A stretch of 64,000 bases of DNA from Pseudomonadota bacterium (GCA_023457495.1 JAEWLQ010000059.1:92599-156598); one strand, 5' to 3'; shown: positions 6,579-15,398, numbered from the stretch's first letter. The notes: generated from the letters alone by a model not told the origin. Numbers and translations: made by a program.

Positions 6579-9155
6579 TTATGCCTTGGCGAACTCCAGC
6601 CCGTTGCCGCTTGCGGTCGCGCGGACACGATCGCCGGAACCGAACTTGCCCGACAGGATCGCCTGCGCCAACGGGTTCTCAACCTGTTGCTGGATCGCGC
6701 GCTTGAGCGGCCGCGCGCCGTACACCGGGTCGTAGCCCGCCTCGCCCAGCTTGTCGCGCGCCGCCTCGTCGAGCGTGAGCTCGATGTTGCGGTCGAGCAG
6801 CCGGCGCTTGAGCTGGCCGAGCTGGATGTCGACGATCGCACGGATCTGCGCCACGCCCAGCGGATGGAACACGCAGATGTCGTCGATGCGGTTGATGAAC
6901 TCCGGCCGGAAGTTCTGCTGCACCACTTCCATGACCGCGGCCTTCATCTCCGCGTAGCGCGCTTCACCCGCGTACTGCTGGATCTCCTGCGAGCCCAGGT
7001 TCGACGTCATGATGATCACGGTGTTGCGGAAGTCGACGGTGCGACCCTGACCATCCGTGAGGCGGCCATCGTCGAGCACCTGCAGCAGCACGTTGAACAC
7101 GTCCGGGTGCGCCTTCTCCACCTCGTCTAACAAGATGACCGCGTACGGGCGACGACGCACGGCCTCGGTCAGATAGCCGCCCTCTTCGTAGCCCACGTAT
7201 CCCGGCGGCGCGCCGATGAGCCGCGCCACGGAGTGTTTCTCCATGAACTCGGACATGTCGATGCGCACCATCGACTCTTCGGTGTCGAACAGGAATTCGG
7301 CGAGCGCCTTGCAGAGCTCGGTCTTGCCGACGCCGGTGGGGCCGAGGAACAAGAACGAGCCGTTCGGCCGGCGCGGATCCGCGAGTCCGGCGCGCGAGCG
7401 GCGGATCGCATTCGAGACGATCTTCACCGCCTCGTCCTGGCCGACCACGCGCTTGGAGAGCGCCTCTTCCATGCGCAACAGTTTTTCCTTCTCGCCCTCG
7501 AGCATCTTCGAGACCGGAATGCCGGTCCACTTCGAGACGACCTCAGCGATTTCCTCGTCGGTCACCTTGTTGCGGACGAGCTGGGTTTCCTTGGTCTCGG
7601 CGAGCTGCGCCTGCTGGAGTTTCTTCTCGAGCCCCGGCAGCACTTCGTATTGGAAACGCGCGACGGCGGTCAGGTCGCCCTTGCGGCGCGCGGCATCCAT
7701 CTCGAGCTTCGCCTTCTCGATCTCCTCGCGCACCGAGGCCGCGCCCTGCAGCGACGCCTTCTCGCTCTTCCAGACCTCTTCGAGGTCCGCGTATTCCTTC
7801 TCCAGCTGCCGGAGGTTTTCCTGCAGCGCGGCGAGGCGCTTCTTGGTGGCCTCGTCCTTCTCTTTCTTCAGCGCTTCCTGCTCGATCTTGAGCTGGATGA
7901 TACGACGCTCGAGCTTGTCGAGCGGCTCGGGCTTGGAGTCGATCTCCATGCGGATGCGCGCGCCGGCCTCGTCGATCAGGTCGATGGCCTTGTCCGGAAG
8001 CTGGCGATCCGAGATGTAACGATGCGAAAGCGTCGCCGCCGCGACGATCGCGGGATCCGTGATGTCGACGCCGTGATGCACTTCGTAACGCTCCTGCAGT
8101 CCGCGCAGGATCGCGATGGTGTCTTCCACCGACGGCTCGTCGACCAGCACTTTCTGGAAGCGGCGCTCGAGCGCGGCGTCCTTCTCGATGTACTTGCGGT
8201 ATTCGTCGAGCGTGGTCGCGCCGACGCAATGCAGCTCGCCGCGCGCGAGTGCGGGCTTGAGCATGTTGCCGGCGTCCATGGCGCCCTCGGCCTTGCCGGC
8301 GCCGACCATGGTGTGCAGCTCGTCGATGAACAGGATGATCTGGCCTTCCTGCTTGGCGAGATCGTTGAGCACGCCCTTCAAGCGCTCTTCGAATTCGCCG
8401 CGGAACTTCGCGCCCGCGATCAGCGCGCCCATGTCGAGCGCGAGGATGCGCTTGTTCTTGAGGCCCTCGGGCACTTCGCCGTTGATGATGCGTTGCGCGA
8501 GGCCTTCCACAATCGCGGTCTTGCCGACGCCCGGCTCGCCGATGAGCACCGGGTTGTTCTTCGTGCGGCGCGCGAGCACCTGCACCGTGCGACGAATCTC
8601 ATCGTCGCGGCCGATGACCGGATCCAGCTTGCCGCTGGTCGCGCGCGCGGTGAGATCGATGGTGTATTTCTCGAGCGCGCCGCGTTTCTCCTCGGCCTGC
8701 GGATCGTTCACGGCTTCACCGCCGCGAATCTGGTCGATGGCCTGTTCGATGCCGGCTTTCGAGGCGCCCGCGTCCTTGAGCAATCTCGCGAGCGTGTGTT
8801 TGTCCTCGAACGAGGCGAGCACGAACAGCTCGGTCGGGATGTAGTCGTCCTTGCGCTGCTGCGCGAGTTTGTCGGTGACGTTGAGCAGGCGGTTGAGGTC
8901 CTGCGAGACGTGGACGTCCCCGGGCGTACCCTGCACCTGCGGTAGTTTGTCGATGGCCGCGTCGAGGTCCTTGCGCAGCTTCGCGACATTCGCGCCGGCC
9001 TTGACGAGCAATGGTCGCGTCGTGCCGTCCTGCTGGTCGAGCAGGGCCGCAAACACGTGCGCCGGCTCCATGAACTGGTTGTCATGTCCGACGGCCAAAG
9101 ATTGGGCATCAGCCAGTGCCGATTGGAACCGGCTGGTAAGTCTTTCCATACGCAT
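6579..9155 (-). CDS. clpB: ATP-dependent chaperone ClpB
   Basis: 858-residue Hsp100 disaggregase, a hexameric cytosolic AAA+ machine that works with DnaK to rescue aggregates. It shows the N-domain, AAA1 with GEPGVGKT and ILFIDELHT, the long coiled-coil middle domain (about residues 410-530, rich in Glu/Lys) and AAA2 with GPTGVGKTE. Length is normal for the family. The start MRMERLTSRFQ matches the conserved ClpB N-terminus; there is no Shine-Dalgarno, and a sigma32-like promoter lies almost on top of the start codon. Transcribed alone, away from aspS and downstream of the DUF2628-pilin gene. Confidence 0.98.
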   Translation of the reverse strand: MRMERLTSRFQSALADAQSLAVGHDNQFMEPAHVFAALLDQQDGTTRPLLVKAGANVAKLRKDLDAAIDKLPQVQGTPGDVHVSQDLNRLLNVTDKLAQQRKDDYIPTELFVLASFEDKHTLARLLKDAGASKAGIEQAIDQIRGGEAVNDPQAEEKRGALEKYTIDLTARATSGKLDPVIGRDDEIRRTVQVLARRTKNNPVLIGEPGVGKTAIVEGLAQRIINGEVPEGLKNKRILALDMGALIAGAKFRGEFEERLKGVLNDLAKQEGQIILFIDELHTMVGAGKAEGAMDAGNMLKPALARGELHCVGATTLDEYRKYIEKDAALERRFQKVLVDEPSVEDTIAILRGLQERYEVHHGVDITDPAIVAAATLSHRYISDRQLPDKAIDLIDEAGARIRMEIDSKPEPLDKLERRIIQLKIEQEALKKEKDEATKKRLAALQENLRQLEKEYADLEEVWKSEKASLQGAASVREEIEKAKLEMDAARRKGDLTAVARFQYEVLPGLEKKLQQAQLAETKETQLVRNKVTDEEIAEVVSKWTGIPVSKMLEGEKEKLLRMEEALSKRVVGQDEAVKIVSNAIRRSRAGLADPRRPNGSFLFLGPTGVGKTELCKALAEFLFDTEESMVRIDMSEFMEKHSVARLIGAPPGYVGYEEGGYLTEAVRRRPYAVILLDEVEKAHPDVFNVLLQVLDDGRLTDGQGRTVDFRNTVIIMTSNLGSQEIQQYAGEARYAEMKAAVMEVVQQNFRPEFINRIDDICVFHPLGVAQIRAIVDIQLGQLKRRLLDRNIELTLDEAARDKLGEAGYDPVYGARPLKRAIQQQVENPLAQAILSGKFGSGDRVRATASGNGLEFAKA

Positions 9156-9164
9156 AGGCCGGCA

Positions 9165-9193
9165 ACTTGGGGCCCGGGCCGTTGCCGTTCAAG
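9165..9193 (-). promoter_or_regulatory. Sigma32 (heat-shock) promoter of clpB
   Basis: On the leftward strand CTTGAA (9193-9188) is followed after 15 nt by CCCCAAGT (9172-9165), close to the RpoH consensus CTTGAAA-N11-16-CCCCATnT. The expected transcription start is near 9158-9160, only three to five bases before the ATG at 9155. Confidence 0.75.
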
Positions 9194-9218
9194 CCCCGGA
9201 TCGGCCGAATACGGAATA

Positions 9219-10160
9219 TTACGAACCCGACCTACAGTTCCTCGGCATGTACCGGTCAGGGACGTCACTGCCCAGGTACCCCTCCGAGTGCGTCCATCCG
9301 CGCGGCGTAGCTGCATTGCCGCACACCCAACGCATGTCTCCATCCTGGTTGGCCGCGGGCGTGATGGCCATGCGCTGGCCATGGATCTTCGGGTTCGCTT
9401 GCCCGCCGAATGTGATGACGACGCTGCCGGTGAATACCTCGACTTTCTCGACGAATTTGCCGTTCGGGATACCACCCGGAATGTCCGCCTGCTCCGCCCA
9501 GCGGTGCTCGGAAATCCAGATCTCCTCGACCCGCGCCTTGGCGGCGCTCGCGAGGTTCAACCCCTCGGTCACCTGCGACCGGATCGAGTAGTCCTGGTAG
9601 GCCGGGATCGCGATGGCGGCGAGGATGCTGCTGCCGAAGAAGCCGACGCCGAGCATCACGCCCAACATCGGGCCGACCCCCGTGCCGCCGTTGCGTTCGA
9701 TGCGCCTGGCACGTTTGTCGGGTTGGTTCGTGAAGCTCGATGGGACGTCGCGGATGACCTTCCGGACCCGGCGCCAGTAAAGCGAGCTCGCGAATACCGA
9801 AAGCACCGCCCCGGGCGCGAAAAGCACCACGATGACGATGAGCGCCGAAACCGCTGGAGAAGGTTTCATTGCGCCGATCAGGAGGCTGGCGAGCAGCGCC
9901 GTGAAGATCGGCAGCAGGAGCAGATGGGCCAACCCCACGCCGAACATCTTCCGGTACAGGAACCACCACGACGTCACGAAGAACGCCGGCCAGTGCCAGC
10001 CCGCCTTCCAGCCGCCTTGGTCGAACTGCTCGAATCGGGGCAGGTAATAGTCCTTGTTCCGGCCGATGGCGAGTTCGTAGTCGAACTGCTGCTGCTGCTC
10101 GGGACTCGCGGCCGACGCGGCAGGACCTGCCGAAGCCTGGGCATACGGATTCGTCGACAT
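9219..10160 (-). CDS. DUF2628 membrane protein fused to an uncleaved pilin domain
   Basis: 313 residues. Residues ~26-75 are a DUF2628-type segment (ELAIGRNKDYY, then WHWPAFFVTSWWFLYRKMF). Hydrophobic spans follow at about 75-97 and 104-127, then a basic linker (130-156). From ~164 a third hydrophobic stretch runs into ILAAIAIPAYQDY at 179-191 and a full type IV pilin domain: IRSQVTEGLNLAS is identical to PilA of this genome, and the C-terminal WVCG (Cys280) and NC (Cys309) match PilA's disulfide loop. The prepilin signature is missing: no Gly-Phe cleavage site, and pilin Glu5 aligns with Met. It should therefore stay anchored in the inner membrane and display a pilin head (inference). Role unknown; it sits just upstream of clpB. 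Confidence 0.85.
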   Translation of the reverse strand: MSTNPYAQASAGPAASAASPEQQQQFDYELAIGRNKDYYLPRFEQFDQGGWKAGWHWPAFFVTSWWFLYRKMFGVGLAHLLLLPIFTALLASLLIGAMKPSPAVSALIVIVVLFAPGAVLSVFASSLYWRRVRKVIRDVPSSFTNQPDKRARRIERNGGTGVGPMLGVMLGVGFFGSSILAAIAIPAYQDYSIRSQVTEGLNLASAAKARVEEIWISEHRWAEQADIPGGIPNGKFVEKVEVFTGSVVITFGGQANPKIHGQRMAITPAANQDGDMRWVCGNAATPRGWTHSEGYLGSDVPDRYMPRNCRSGS

Positions 10161-10196
10161 CGTGTCCTCCCTCGAACCGATTCTTCGGAACGCTTC

Positions 10197-11003
10197 TTAG
10201 TGAGCGTTGTTTTCCGCCAGGGCAATGATGGCAATACCGCAGCCGATCAGCAAAACCTGCATGACGCTCGAGCGCGGATCGATCCGCCGGTGCAGACCCG
10301 GGATCAGGTCCGCCACCGCGACGTACAGCAGGCTCGCCGCGGCCACCGCCAGCGCGAACGGCAGCACGCTCAGGGCCGTTCCGAGCGCGAAATAGCCGAT
10401 GACGCCGCCAACCACCGCCGTGAGGCTGGTCAGTAGATTGAACCCGAGGGCGCGGCGGCGCGACATGCCCGAATGCAGCAGCACGGCGAAGTTGCCGACT
10501 TCCTGCGGGATCTCGTGGGCCATGATGGCGAGCGCGGTGACGAAGCCGAGGTGGACGTCGGTGAGGAAGGCTGCGGCGATCAGCACGCCGTCGAGAACGT
10601 TGTGCAGGGCATCGCCGATGAGGACGAGCGAGCCGCTGGCTTTCTGGCGAGCTTGATCGTGGGCGTGATTGTGCTGGTGCGCATCGGCGACCGTGTGCTC
10701 GTGGCAATGGTCGTCGTGGCAATGGCGCCAGAGCAGGAATTTTTCCAGAACGAAGAACAGCGCGATGCCGGCGATGAGCGCGATGCCGACCTGGTGCACG
10801 TTGCCGATGCCTGCTCCTTCGACGGCGTGTGGGATCAGCGCGAGCAACGCGGCGCCTAACAAGGCGCCGGTGGCGAACGAGACCAGGTGGGGCAACGCCG
10901 CTTCACGCGAGCGCGCGGGCAATGCGAGGAAGGTGCCGGCCGCGAGAACGGACAGAACACCTGAAACCGTGGTGGCGAGGATGATCCAGAGGAGAGTGGT
11001 CAA
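10197..11003 (-). CDS. ZIP-family divalent metal transporter
   Basis: 268-residue inner-membrane protein with about eight predicted spans. A histidine-rich cytoplasmic loop (HCHDDHCHEH and following HNHAH) lies between spans 3 and 4. The ZIP metal-binding signatures HNVLDG and HEIPQE are in the expected spans 4 and 5. It probably imports zinc or another divalent cation, as ZupT does; metal specificity is not readable from sequence. It lies 36 bp upstream of the DUF2628-pilin gene on the same strand, so the two may share a transcript. Confidence 0.92.
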   Translation of the reverse strand: MTTLLWIILATTVSGVLSVLAAGTFLALPARSREAALPHLVSFATGALLGAALLALIPHAVEGAGIGNVHQVGIALIAGIALFFVLEKFLLWRHCHDDHCHEHTVADAHQHNHAHDQARQKASGSLVLIGDALHNVLDGVLIAAAFLTDVHLGFVTALAIMAHEIPQEVGNFAVLLHSGMSRRRALGFNLLTSLTAVVGGVIGYFALGTALSVLPFALAVAAASLLYVAVADLIPGLHRRIDPRSSVMQVLLIGCGIAIIALAENNAH

Positions 11004-11092
11004 AGCGGGCGGATGCTAGCACGGGTGGCAATGAAGACACGTCCTTCCAGGGCTGGTTGAGCGCGCTGAATGCACCCGCGTGCGCGGCGCAG

Positions 11093-11144
11093 GGCATTGG
11101 ACGGGTCACAGGTGTCCGCCGTCCAATTGCCCCTGTCCAATGCC
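11093..11144. repeat. Inverted repeat between DUF4386 and ZIP genes
   Basis: GGCATTGGAC at 11093-11102 is the exact inverse of GTCCAATGCC at 11135-11144, with CAATTGGAC-like sub-repeats in the 32-nt loop. It lies in a 220-bp gap (11004-11223) with no credible gene and may mark the end of the DUF4386 transcript. No U-tract is present, so terminator function is unproven. Confidence 0.5.
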
Positions 11145-11223
11145 GTCGAGCGAGCCTGCCGCCGACGCAGCGGAGGACCGAGATGCCACATGAGCGACCC
11201 GTCGACACGCGCCGGCTCATTAG

Positions 11224-11928
11224 TTAGGCCGCCTTCGCGGAGTTTGCGGGTCGTCGAATCCCCGTCCACAACAACAGACCGATCATCCAGAATTCGCCGA
11301 CCGTGGCCAGAATCGGCAGCGCCGCGATCCAGATTCCGGCATTCGGCGCCAGCACCGGCACGAAGGCATTCACCACATACCCGACACCGCCGAGCACGAG
11401 AATCCAGCCGAACACTCGATGACCACGGCCAAATTCCGCCTTCCACACCAACCAGCCCATCGGGATCAGCCACAGGCCGAAGAACACGTTTCCGACCTGC
11501 CACAATCGGCCGCTGATGAGCATGAGAAGGTGACTCGTCGACGCATCGAAGCCGGTCGGGGCGAGCGCGACATCGAGGGCGGCGCCCATCAGTGCCGAGC
11601 TGGCGAGAACGACGATCGAGTTGACCATTCCGAAGAGGGCGAGCGTTCCGGCCGCGAAAGGATCGGTGTTACGGAACAGCTTCGCGAACCAGACCGACGC
11701 AAGCGCCTGAAAGGTGGCCAGACCCATCTCGAGCGCGATGCCGGTTCGCGCAAGGTCAGTTCGTTCCAGCAGGTTCGCCAATGTCTGCGCAGGATCGCCA
11801 GGAGTGAAAAGCTGGGGCCGGATCATCATGAATCCGAGGCCACCGGTGATCGCCAGCCCGATATAGAAAACGCCGGTCAGCAGGCGATCGATACGGCCAT
11901 TTGCAGAACTCGAGAGCGACGTCGTCAT
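11224..11928 (-). CDS. DUF4386-family membrane protein
   Basis: 234 residues with about six hydrophobic spans (for example near 20-36, 68-84, 97-115, 140-155, 170-187 and 200-222). The pattern (RIDRLTGVFYI near the start, then FMMIRPQLF and LLERTDLARTG) matches DUF4386 proteins, whose function is unknown. It is divergent from a TetR-type regulator with two operator-like sites in the 78-bp gap, so it is probably that regulator's target. No enzymatic motif seen. Confidence 0.85.
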   Translation of the reverse strand: MTTSLSSSANGRIDRLLTGVFYIGLAITGGLGFMMIRPQLFTPGDPAQTLANLLERTDLARTGIALEMGLATFQALASVWFAKLFRNTDPFAAGTLALFGMVNSIVVLASSALMGAALDVALAPTGFDASTSHLLMLISGRLWQVGNVFFGLWLIPMGWLVWKAEFGRGHRVFGWILVLGGVGYVVNAFVPVLAPNAGIWIAALPILATVGEFWMIGLLLWTGIRRPANSAKAA

Positions 11929-11938
11929 TTAACTTTCC

Positions 11939-11951
11939 CTTACGCTGTAAG
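11939..11951. promoter_or_regulatory. Operator-like palindrome O1 (TetR target)
   Basis: CTTACGCTGTAAG is an inverted repeat (CTTAC-N3-GTAAG) 10 bp upstream of the DUF4386 start. It is repeated in similar form at 11971-11983, with centres 32 bp apart, about three helical turns. The pair sits between the divergent DUF4386 and tetR-type genes. Confidence 0.7.
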
Positions 11952-11970
11952 TTACGCGCGGGCAGTTCAC

Positions 11971-11983
11971 CATACAGTGTAAG
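11971..11983. promoter_or_regulatory. Operator-like palindrome O2 (TetR target)
   Basis: CATACAGTGTAAG, the second imperfect copy of the CTTAC-N3-GTAAG site, 23 bp upstream of the regulator's chosen start. Binding at O1 and O2 could repress both divergent genes. Confidence 0.65.
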
Positions 11984-12006
11984 ATTCCCGCAAGAGGTAT
12001 TTGACG

Positions 12007-12690
12007 TTGGCCAGAAGAACCGCCCGTGTGCTGACGCGTGAACGCGTGCTCGAGGCCGCGATGAAGACGGCGGATCGCGCGGGTCTGCAGGCGCTCAGCA
12101 TGCGTCGTCTCGGCAAGGAGCTGGGCATCGAGGCGATGTCGCTCTACCACCATCTGCCCGGCAAGGAAGGATTGCTCGACGGCCTGGCCGATGCACTCAT
12201 CGGCGAAATTTCCGAGGCCGTGGCGCGACGTCCCCCGGAGCTGCTAGCGGACTGGAAATCCGACTTGCGGAGCCGGTGTCTGGCCGCGCGAGCGGTGGTG
12301 CTGCGTCATCCATGGGCGCCTGCGTTGTTCGCTTCACGCGGGTCCATCCCGCCAGCCCTCTATCTATACGTCGATGGGATCGTGGCGTTGCTGGTGAAGG
12401 CGGGTTTCAGTTACCAGATTGCGCATCGTGCTTTGCACGCGCTTGGCAGCATGTTGTTTGGCTTCGTGCAGGAGCTTTTCAGCCCTCCGGCATCGGGCGG
12501 CAAGTTGAACGCGGCCGATGCCGAGGCTGCGTTCGCGCAAATGGCCGCGGCGCTTCCCAATATCGCCGCCATGGTTGCGTCGGAAATTCATGACGCGGAC
12601 GATCCAACCATCGGCTGGTGCGATAGTCAGACCGAGTTCGAATTCACGCTGGATCTGCTCCTGGACGGCCTCGCGCGAATTCGAGGTTGA
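12007..12690 (+). CDS. TetR/AcrR-family transcriptional regulator
   Basis: 227-residue DNA-binding repressor. The N-terminal helix-turn-helix covers about residues 8-55 (LTRERVLEAAMKTADRAG, then LSMRRLGKELGIEAMSLYHH). The remainder is the ligand-binding, dimerising domain of the TetR_C type. TTG 12007 is preferred because AGAGG at 11993-11997 is nine bases upstream; a second in-frame TTG at 12001 is only three bases from that site. It probably represses itself and the divergent DUF4386 gene through the two palindromes between them. The ligand is unknown. Confidence 0.88.
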   Translation: MARRTARVLTRERVLEAAMKTADRAGLQALSMRRLGKELGIEAMSLYHHLPGKEGLLDGLADALIGEISEAVARRPPELLADWKSDLRSRCLAARAVVLRHPWAPALFASRGSIPPALYLYVDGIVALLVKAGFSYQIAHRALHALGSMLFGFVQELFSPPASGGKLNAADAEAAFAQMAAALPNIAAMVASEIHDADDPTIGWCDSQTEFEFTLDLLLDGLARIRG

Positions 12691-12724
12691 GAAATTCGCG
12701 AGCAGGACGTCGCAGCAAGAAGCG

Positions 12725-13471
12725 CTACGTCCTCCAGATGAGCGCAGCCAACCTTCCGCCCTTTCCATCCCGCCGATGCGAATAGAATCGCGCGCGATCC
12801 GCGAAAGTGCACCATTGACCGCCACTCGTCTCGCCGATGCCGAGTGCAGTGAGCCGCCGCCGAGCGAGCCCCGGCAGGTCGGCGTCCCAGCGGCCGCGCG
12901 GGTTGCGCGCGAACATTTCTGTGGCATCCGGATCCGTCCTCTCAAATGCCTCGCGCACTTCTTCACCCACCTCGAAATGCTCACGCGAGATCGCGGGCCC
13001 CAGCCACGCGCACAGCTCGCCCGGCGCGACACCCATCGCGCGCACCGTGTTCTCGATCACGCCGTTCGCGAGTCCGCGCCAACCCGCATGGGCTGCGCCG
13101 ATAGTTTGACCATCGCGGCTCGCGAACAGGACCGGCAGGCAATCCGCGACCATGATCACGCACACGCGATTGGCGGAGCGCGTGAACGACGCGTCCGCGG
13201 TAACCGGCGTCTCGGAGGCTCGTGCGATATCGAGATCGACCACGTCGACGCCGTGCACTTGATTGAGCCACGCGGGTTCCGTTGGCAATCGCAGCTTCTC
13301 GCGCAGCAGTGCGCGATTGGCCGCGACGGATTCGGGCGCGTCGCCCACGTGCGTGGCGACATTGAATGAGTCCCACGGAGCGACGCTCACCCCGCCCAGT
13401 CGTGTAGTGAAAGCCGCGCGCACGCCCGGAGGCGCGCCCCACTCGAACTCGAGCAACGAAGCATCGCTCAT
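12725..13471 (-). CDS. pgeF: Peptidoglycan editing factor PgeF (YfiH/laccase-domain family)
   Basis: 248-residue member of the former polyphenol-oxidase/YfiH family, which in E. coli removes wrongly incorporated L-Ser from peptidoglycan precursors. The metal-binding residues are visible in NQVHG, MVADCLPV and AAHAGWRGL. It follows rluD with a 4-bp ATGA overlap, the usual rluD-pgeF arrangement of gammaproteobacteria, and converges with the TetR-type gene 34 bp away. Confidence 0.93.
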   Translation of the reverse strand: MSDASLLEFEWGAPPGVRAAFTTRLGGVSVAPWDSFNVATHVGDAPESVAANRALLREKLRLPTEPAWLNQVHGVDVVDLDIARASETPVTADASFTRSANRVCVIMVADCLPVLFASRDGQTIGAAHAGWRGLANGVIENTVRAMGVAPGELCAWLGPAISREHFEVGEEVREAFERTDPDATEMFARNPRGRWDADLPGLARRRLTALGIGETSGGQWCTFADRARFYSHRRDGKGGRLAALIWRT

Positions 13472-14433
13472 CGCCCGCCCTCGCGCGCATCCTGGCCGAG
13501 TGCGCCCAACAACTCCGCGAGATCGTCAGGAATCGGCGCCGTGTATTCCACGCGCTTCCCGGACTTCGGATGCGTGAGCTCGAGCCGCTCCGCATGCAGC
13601 GCCTGTCGCTTGAACTTGTCCAGCGCCGCGATGAGCGCGGCGCTCGCACCGGCGGGCAACCGCTTCCGGCCGCCGTATACCGGATCGCCGACGATGGGAT
13701 ATCCCACGTGCGCGAGATGCACGCGAATCTGATGCGTGCGGCCGGTCTCCAGGTGGACGCGTGCCAGCGTGTGCGCCCGGAACCGCTTCTCGATGCGGTA
13801 GTGAGTCACGGCGTGTCGTCCATCGCTGCGCACGGCCATCTTCGTGCGCTGCGTGCGATGACGCCCGATGGGCTCATCGACTGTTCCACCGCCGGTCATC
13901 AACCCGACGCACAACGCAAGATACTCGCGCTGGATCTCGTGCGCCGCGAGCTCCGCGACCAGCGCGGTATGCGCCGCCAGCGTGCGCGCGATGACTAACA
14001 ACCCGCTCGTGTCCTTGTCGATGCGATGAACCAGCCCGGCGCGCGGCACGCGTGCGAGCTTCGGATCGTGCGCGAGCAATGCGTTCTGCAAGGTGCTCGC
14101 GCGATTGCCCGCGCCGGGGTGAACCACCAGGCCCGGAGGCTTGTTGACCACCAGAACCGTGGCGTCTTCGTGGACGATGTCGATGGGGAGCTTCTCAGCC
14201 TTGACCCCCGTTTCTTCGACAATACGTGCCTCGACCTCCGCCATCTCGCCCCCGACCACGGGGTCGCGAGGCCGAACCGTAAGGCCATTCACCCGGACCG
14301 CGCCCTCCTCGATCCAGCCCTGCAGGCGGGTACGCGAGTATTGCGGCAGCAACTGGGCCAGGGCCGCGTCGAGGCGCCGCCCTGCGAGTTCGGCGGGCAG
14401 TTCGAGGCGATGGGTCTGGAACTTGGGGGTCAA
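13468..14433 (-). CDS. rluD: 23S rRNA pseudouridine synthase RluD
   Basis: 321 residues. An N-terminal S4 RNA-binding domain (about 18-75) is followed by the RluA-type catalytic domain with the HRIDKDTSGLL motif, whose aspartate is the nucleophile. In E. coli RluD makes pseudouridines 1911, 1915 and 1917 in helix 69 of 23S rRNA. The start at 14433 is divergent from bamD, and pgeF follows through an ATGA overlap. Closely related RluC/RluA types are alternatives, but the pgeF and bamD neighbours favour RluD. Confidence 0.94.
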   Translation of the reverse strand: MTPKFQTHRLELPAELAGRRLDAALAQLLPQYSRTRLQGWIEEGAVRVNGLTVRPRDPVVGGEMAEVEARIVEETGVKAEKLPIDIVHEDATVLVVNKPPGLVVHPGAGNRASTLQNALLAHDPKLARVPRAGLVHRIDKDTSGLLVIARTLAAHTALVAELAAHEIQREYLALCVGLMTGGGTVDEPIGRHRTQRTKMAVRSDGRHAVTHYRIEKRFRAHTLARVHLETGRTHQIRVHLAHVGYPIVGDPVYGGRKRLPAGASAALIAALDKFKRQALHAERLELTHPKSGKRVEYTAPIPDDLAELLGALGQDAREGGR

Positions 14434-14462
14434 CGGTGTGGTCCGAGAGCTTTTCGGGCCGC

Positions 14463-14468
14463 TATACT
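14463..14468 (+). promoter_or_regulatory. Probable -10 of bamD promoter (TATACT)
   Basis: TATACT lies 62 bp upstream of bamD in the 97-bp gap to divergent rluD. No clear -35 is found at the expected distance. On the opposite strand GTATAG overlaps it, so rluD may start from the same small region. Confidence 0.4.
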
Positions 14469-14530
14469 CCCGCGTCCGGCCGCGATTTCAAACACATAAC
14501 ACCGGCACATCGAGAAACGGCAATCCATAC

Positions 14531-15343
14531 ATGCGATCCATGCGTTCCGCCGGGCTCCTGGCAATTCTATTCATAACCTCCGGACTGACCCTCACCGGCT
14601 GCAAGACCCGCGACGGCGCCGAAGGCCCGATGACGGATCCGGCGGTCGTGTACGAGCGCGCGCACCGCTCGCTGCGTGGCGGCGACTTTCCGCAGGCCAT
14701 CCGCATCTACGAAGCGCTCATGGCGCGTTATCCGTTCGCGGCCGAATCGCGCCAGTCACGCCTCGACGTGATCTACGCGTACTACCGCGCGGGCGAATCC
14801 GAATCCGCGATCGACGCGGCGGACACGTTCATTCGCGAGAACCCGACGCATCCGCGCATCGACTACGCCTGGTACCTCAAGGGCCTGACCGACTTCGAGC
14901 GCATGCCGAACTTCATGGAGCGCTGGTTCCGCGTGGACATGAACCAGCGTCCGCCGACCCAGGCGCGCCGCTCGTTCGCATCGTTCCTCACCGTCGTGCA
15001 GCAGTTCCCGAACAGCGACTACGCGCATGACGCGCGCCGCCGCATGGTCTACCTGCGCAATCGCCTGGCCGACTACGAGATCGCGGTGGCGCGGTACTAC
15101 ATCGACCGCGGCGCCTACGTCGCCGCCGCGCAGCGCGCGAAAGTGGCGATCGAAGAATTCGACGGCGCGCCCGCCGTGCGCGATGCGCTCGAGATCATGA
15201 TCTACGCCTACGAGAAGATGGAGCTGAACGAACTCGCCGCGCAGACGCGCGCGATGTATCGGAACAACTACGAAGGCGAGGCGGGAGAGCGGAGAGAGGC
15301 TGCGCCGAAGCGCAAGTGGTACAAGTTGTGGCTTGCTACTTGA
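14531..15343 (+). CDS. bamD: Outer membrane assembly lipoprotein BamD
   Basis: 270-residue lipoprotein of the Bam complex that inserts beta-barrel proteins into the outer membrane. The signal peptide ends in an LTGC lipobox at about residues 20-23. The mature part holds tetratricopeptide repeats (for example from VVYERAHRSLRGGDFPQAI and the repeats that follow to ~240). A basic tail (APKRKWYKL) ends the protein. ATG 14531 is chosen as the first methionine before the hydrophobic core; ATG 14540 is an equally possible start. Its 3' end faces the second inverted-repeat element. Confidence 0.95.
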   Translation: MRSMRSAGLLAILFITSGLTLTGCKTRDGAEGPMTDPAVVYERAHRSLRGGDFPQAIRIYEALMARYPFAAESRQSRLDVIYAYYRAGESESAIDAADTFIRENPTHPRIDYAWYLKGLTDFERMPNFMERWFRVDMNQRPPTQARRSFASFLTVVQQFPNSDYAHDARRRMVYLRNRLADYEIAVARYYIDRGAYVAAAQRAKVAIEEFDGAPAVRDALEIMIYAYEKMELNELAAQTRAMYRNNYEGEAGERREAAPKRKWYKLWLAT

Positions 15344-15398
15344 GTTGTTCGATTCTCTTGGCTGAATAAGATGTCGGGATTAGGAGCGGCCGAGCGTC

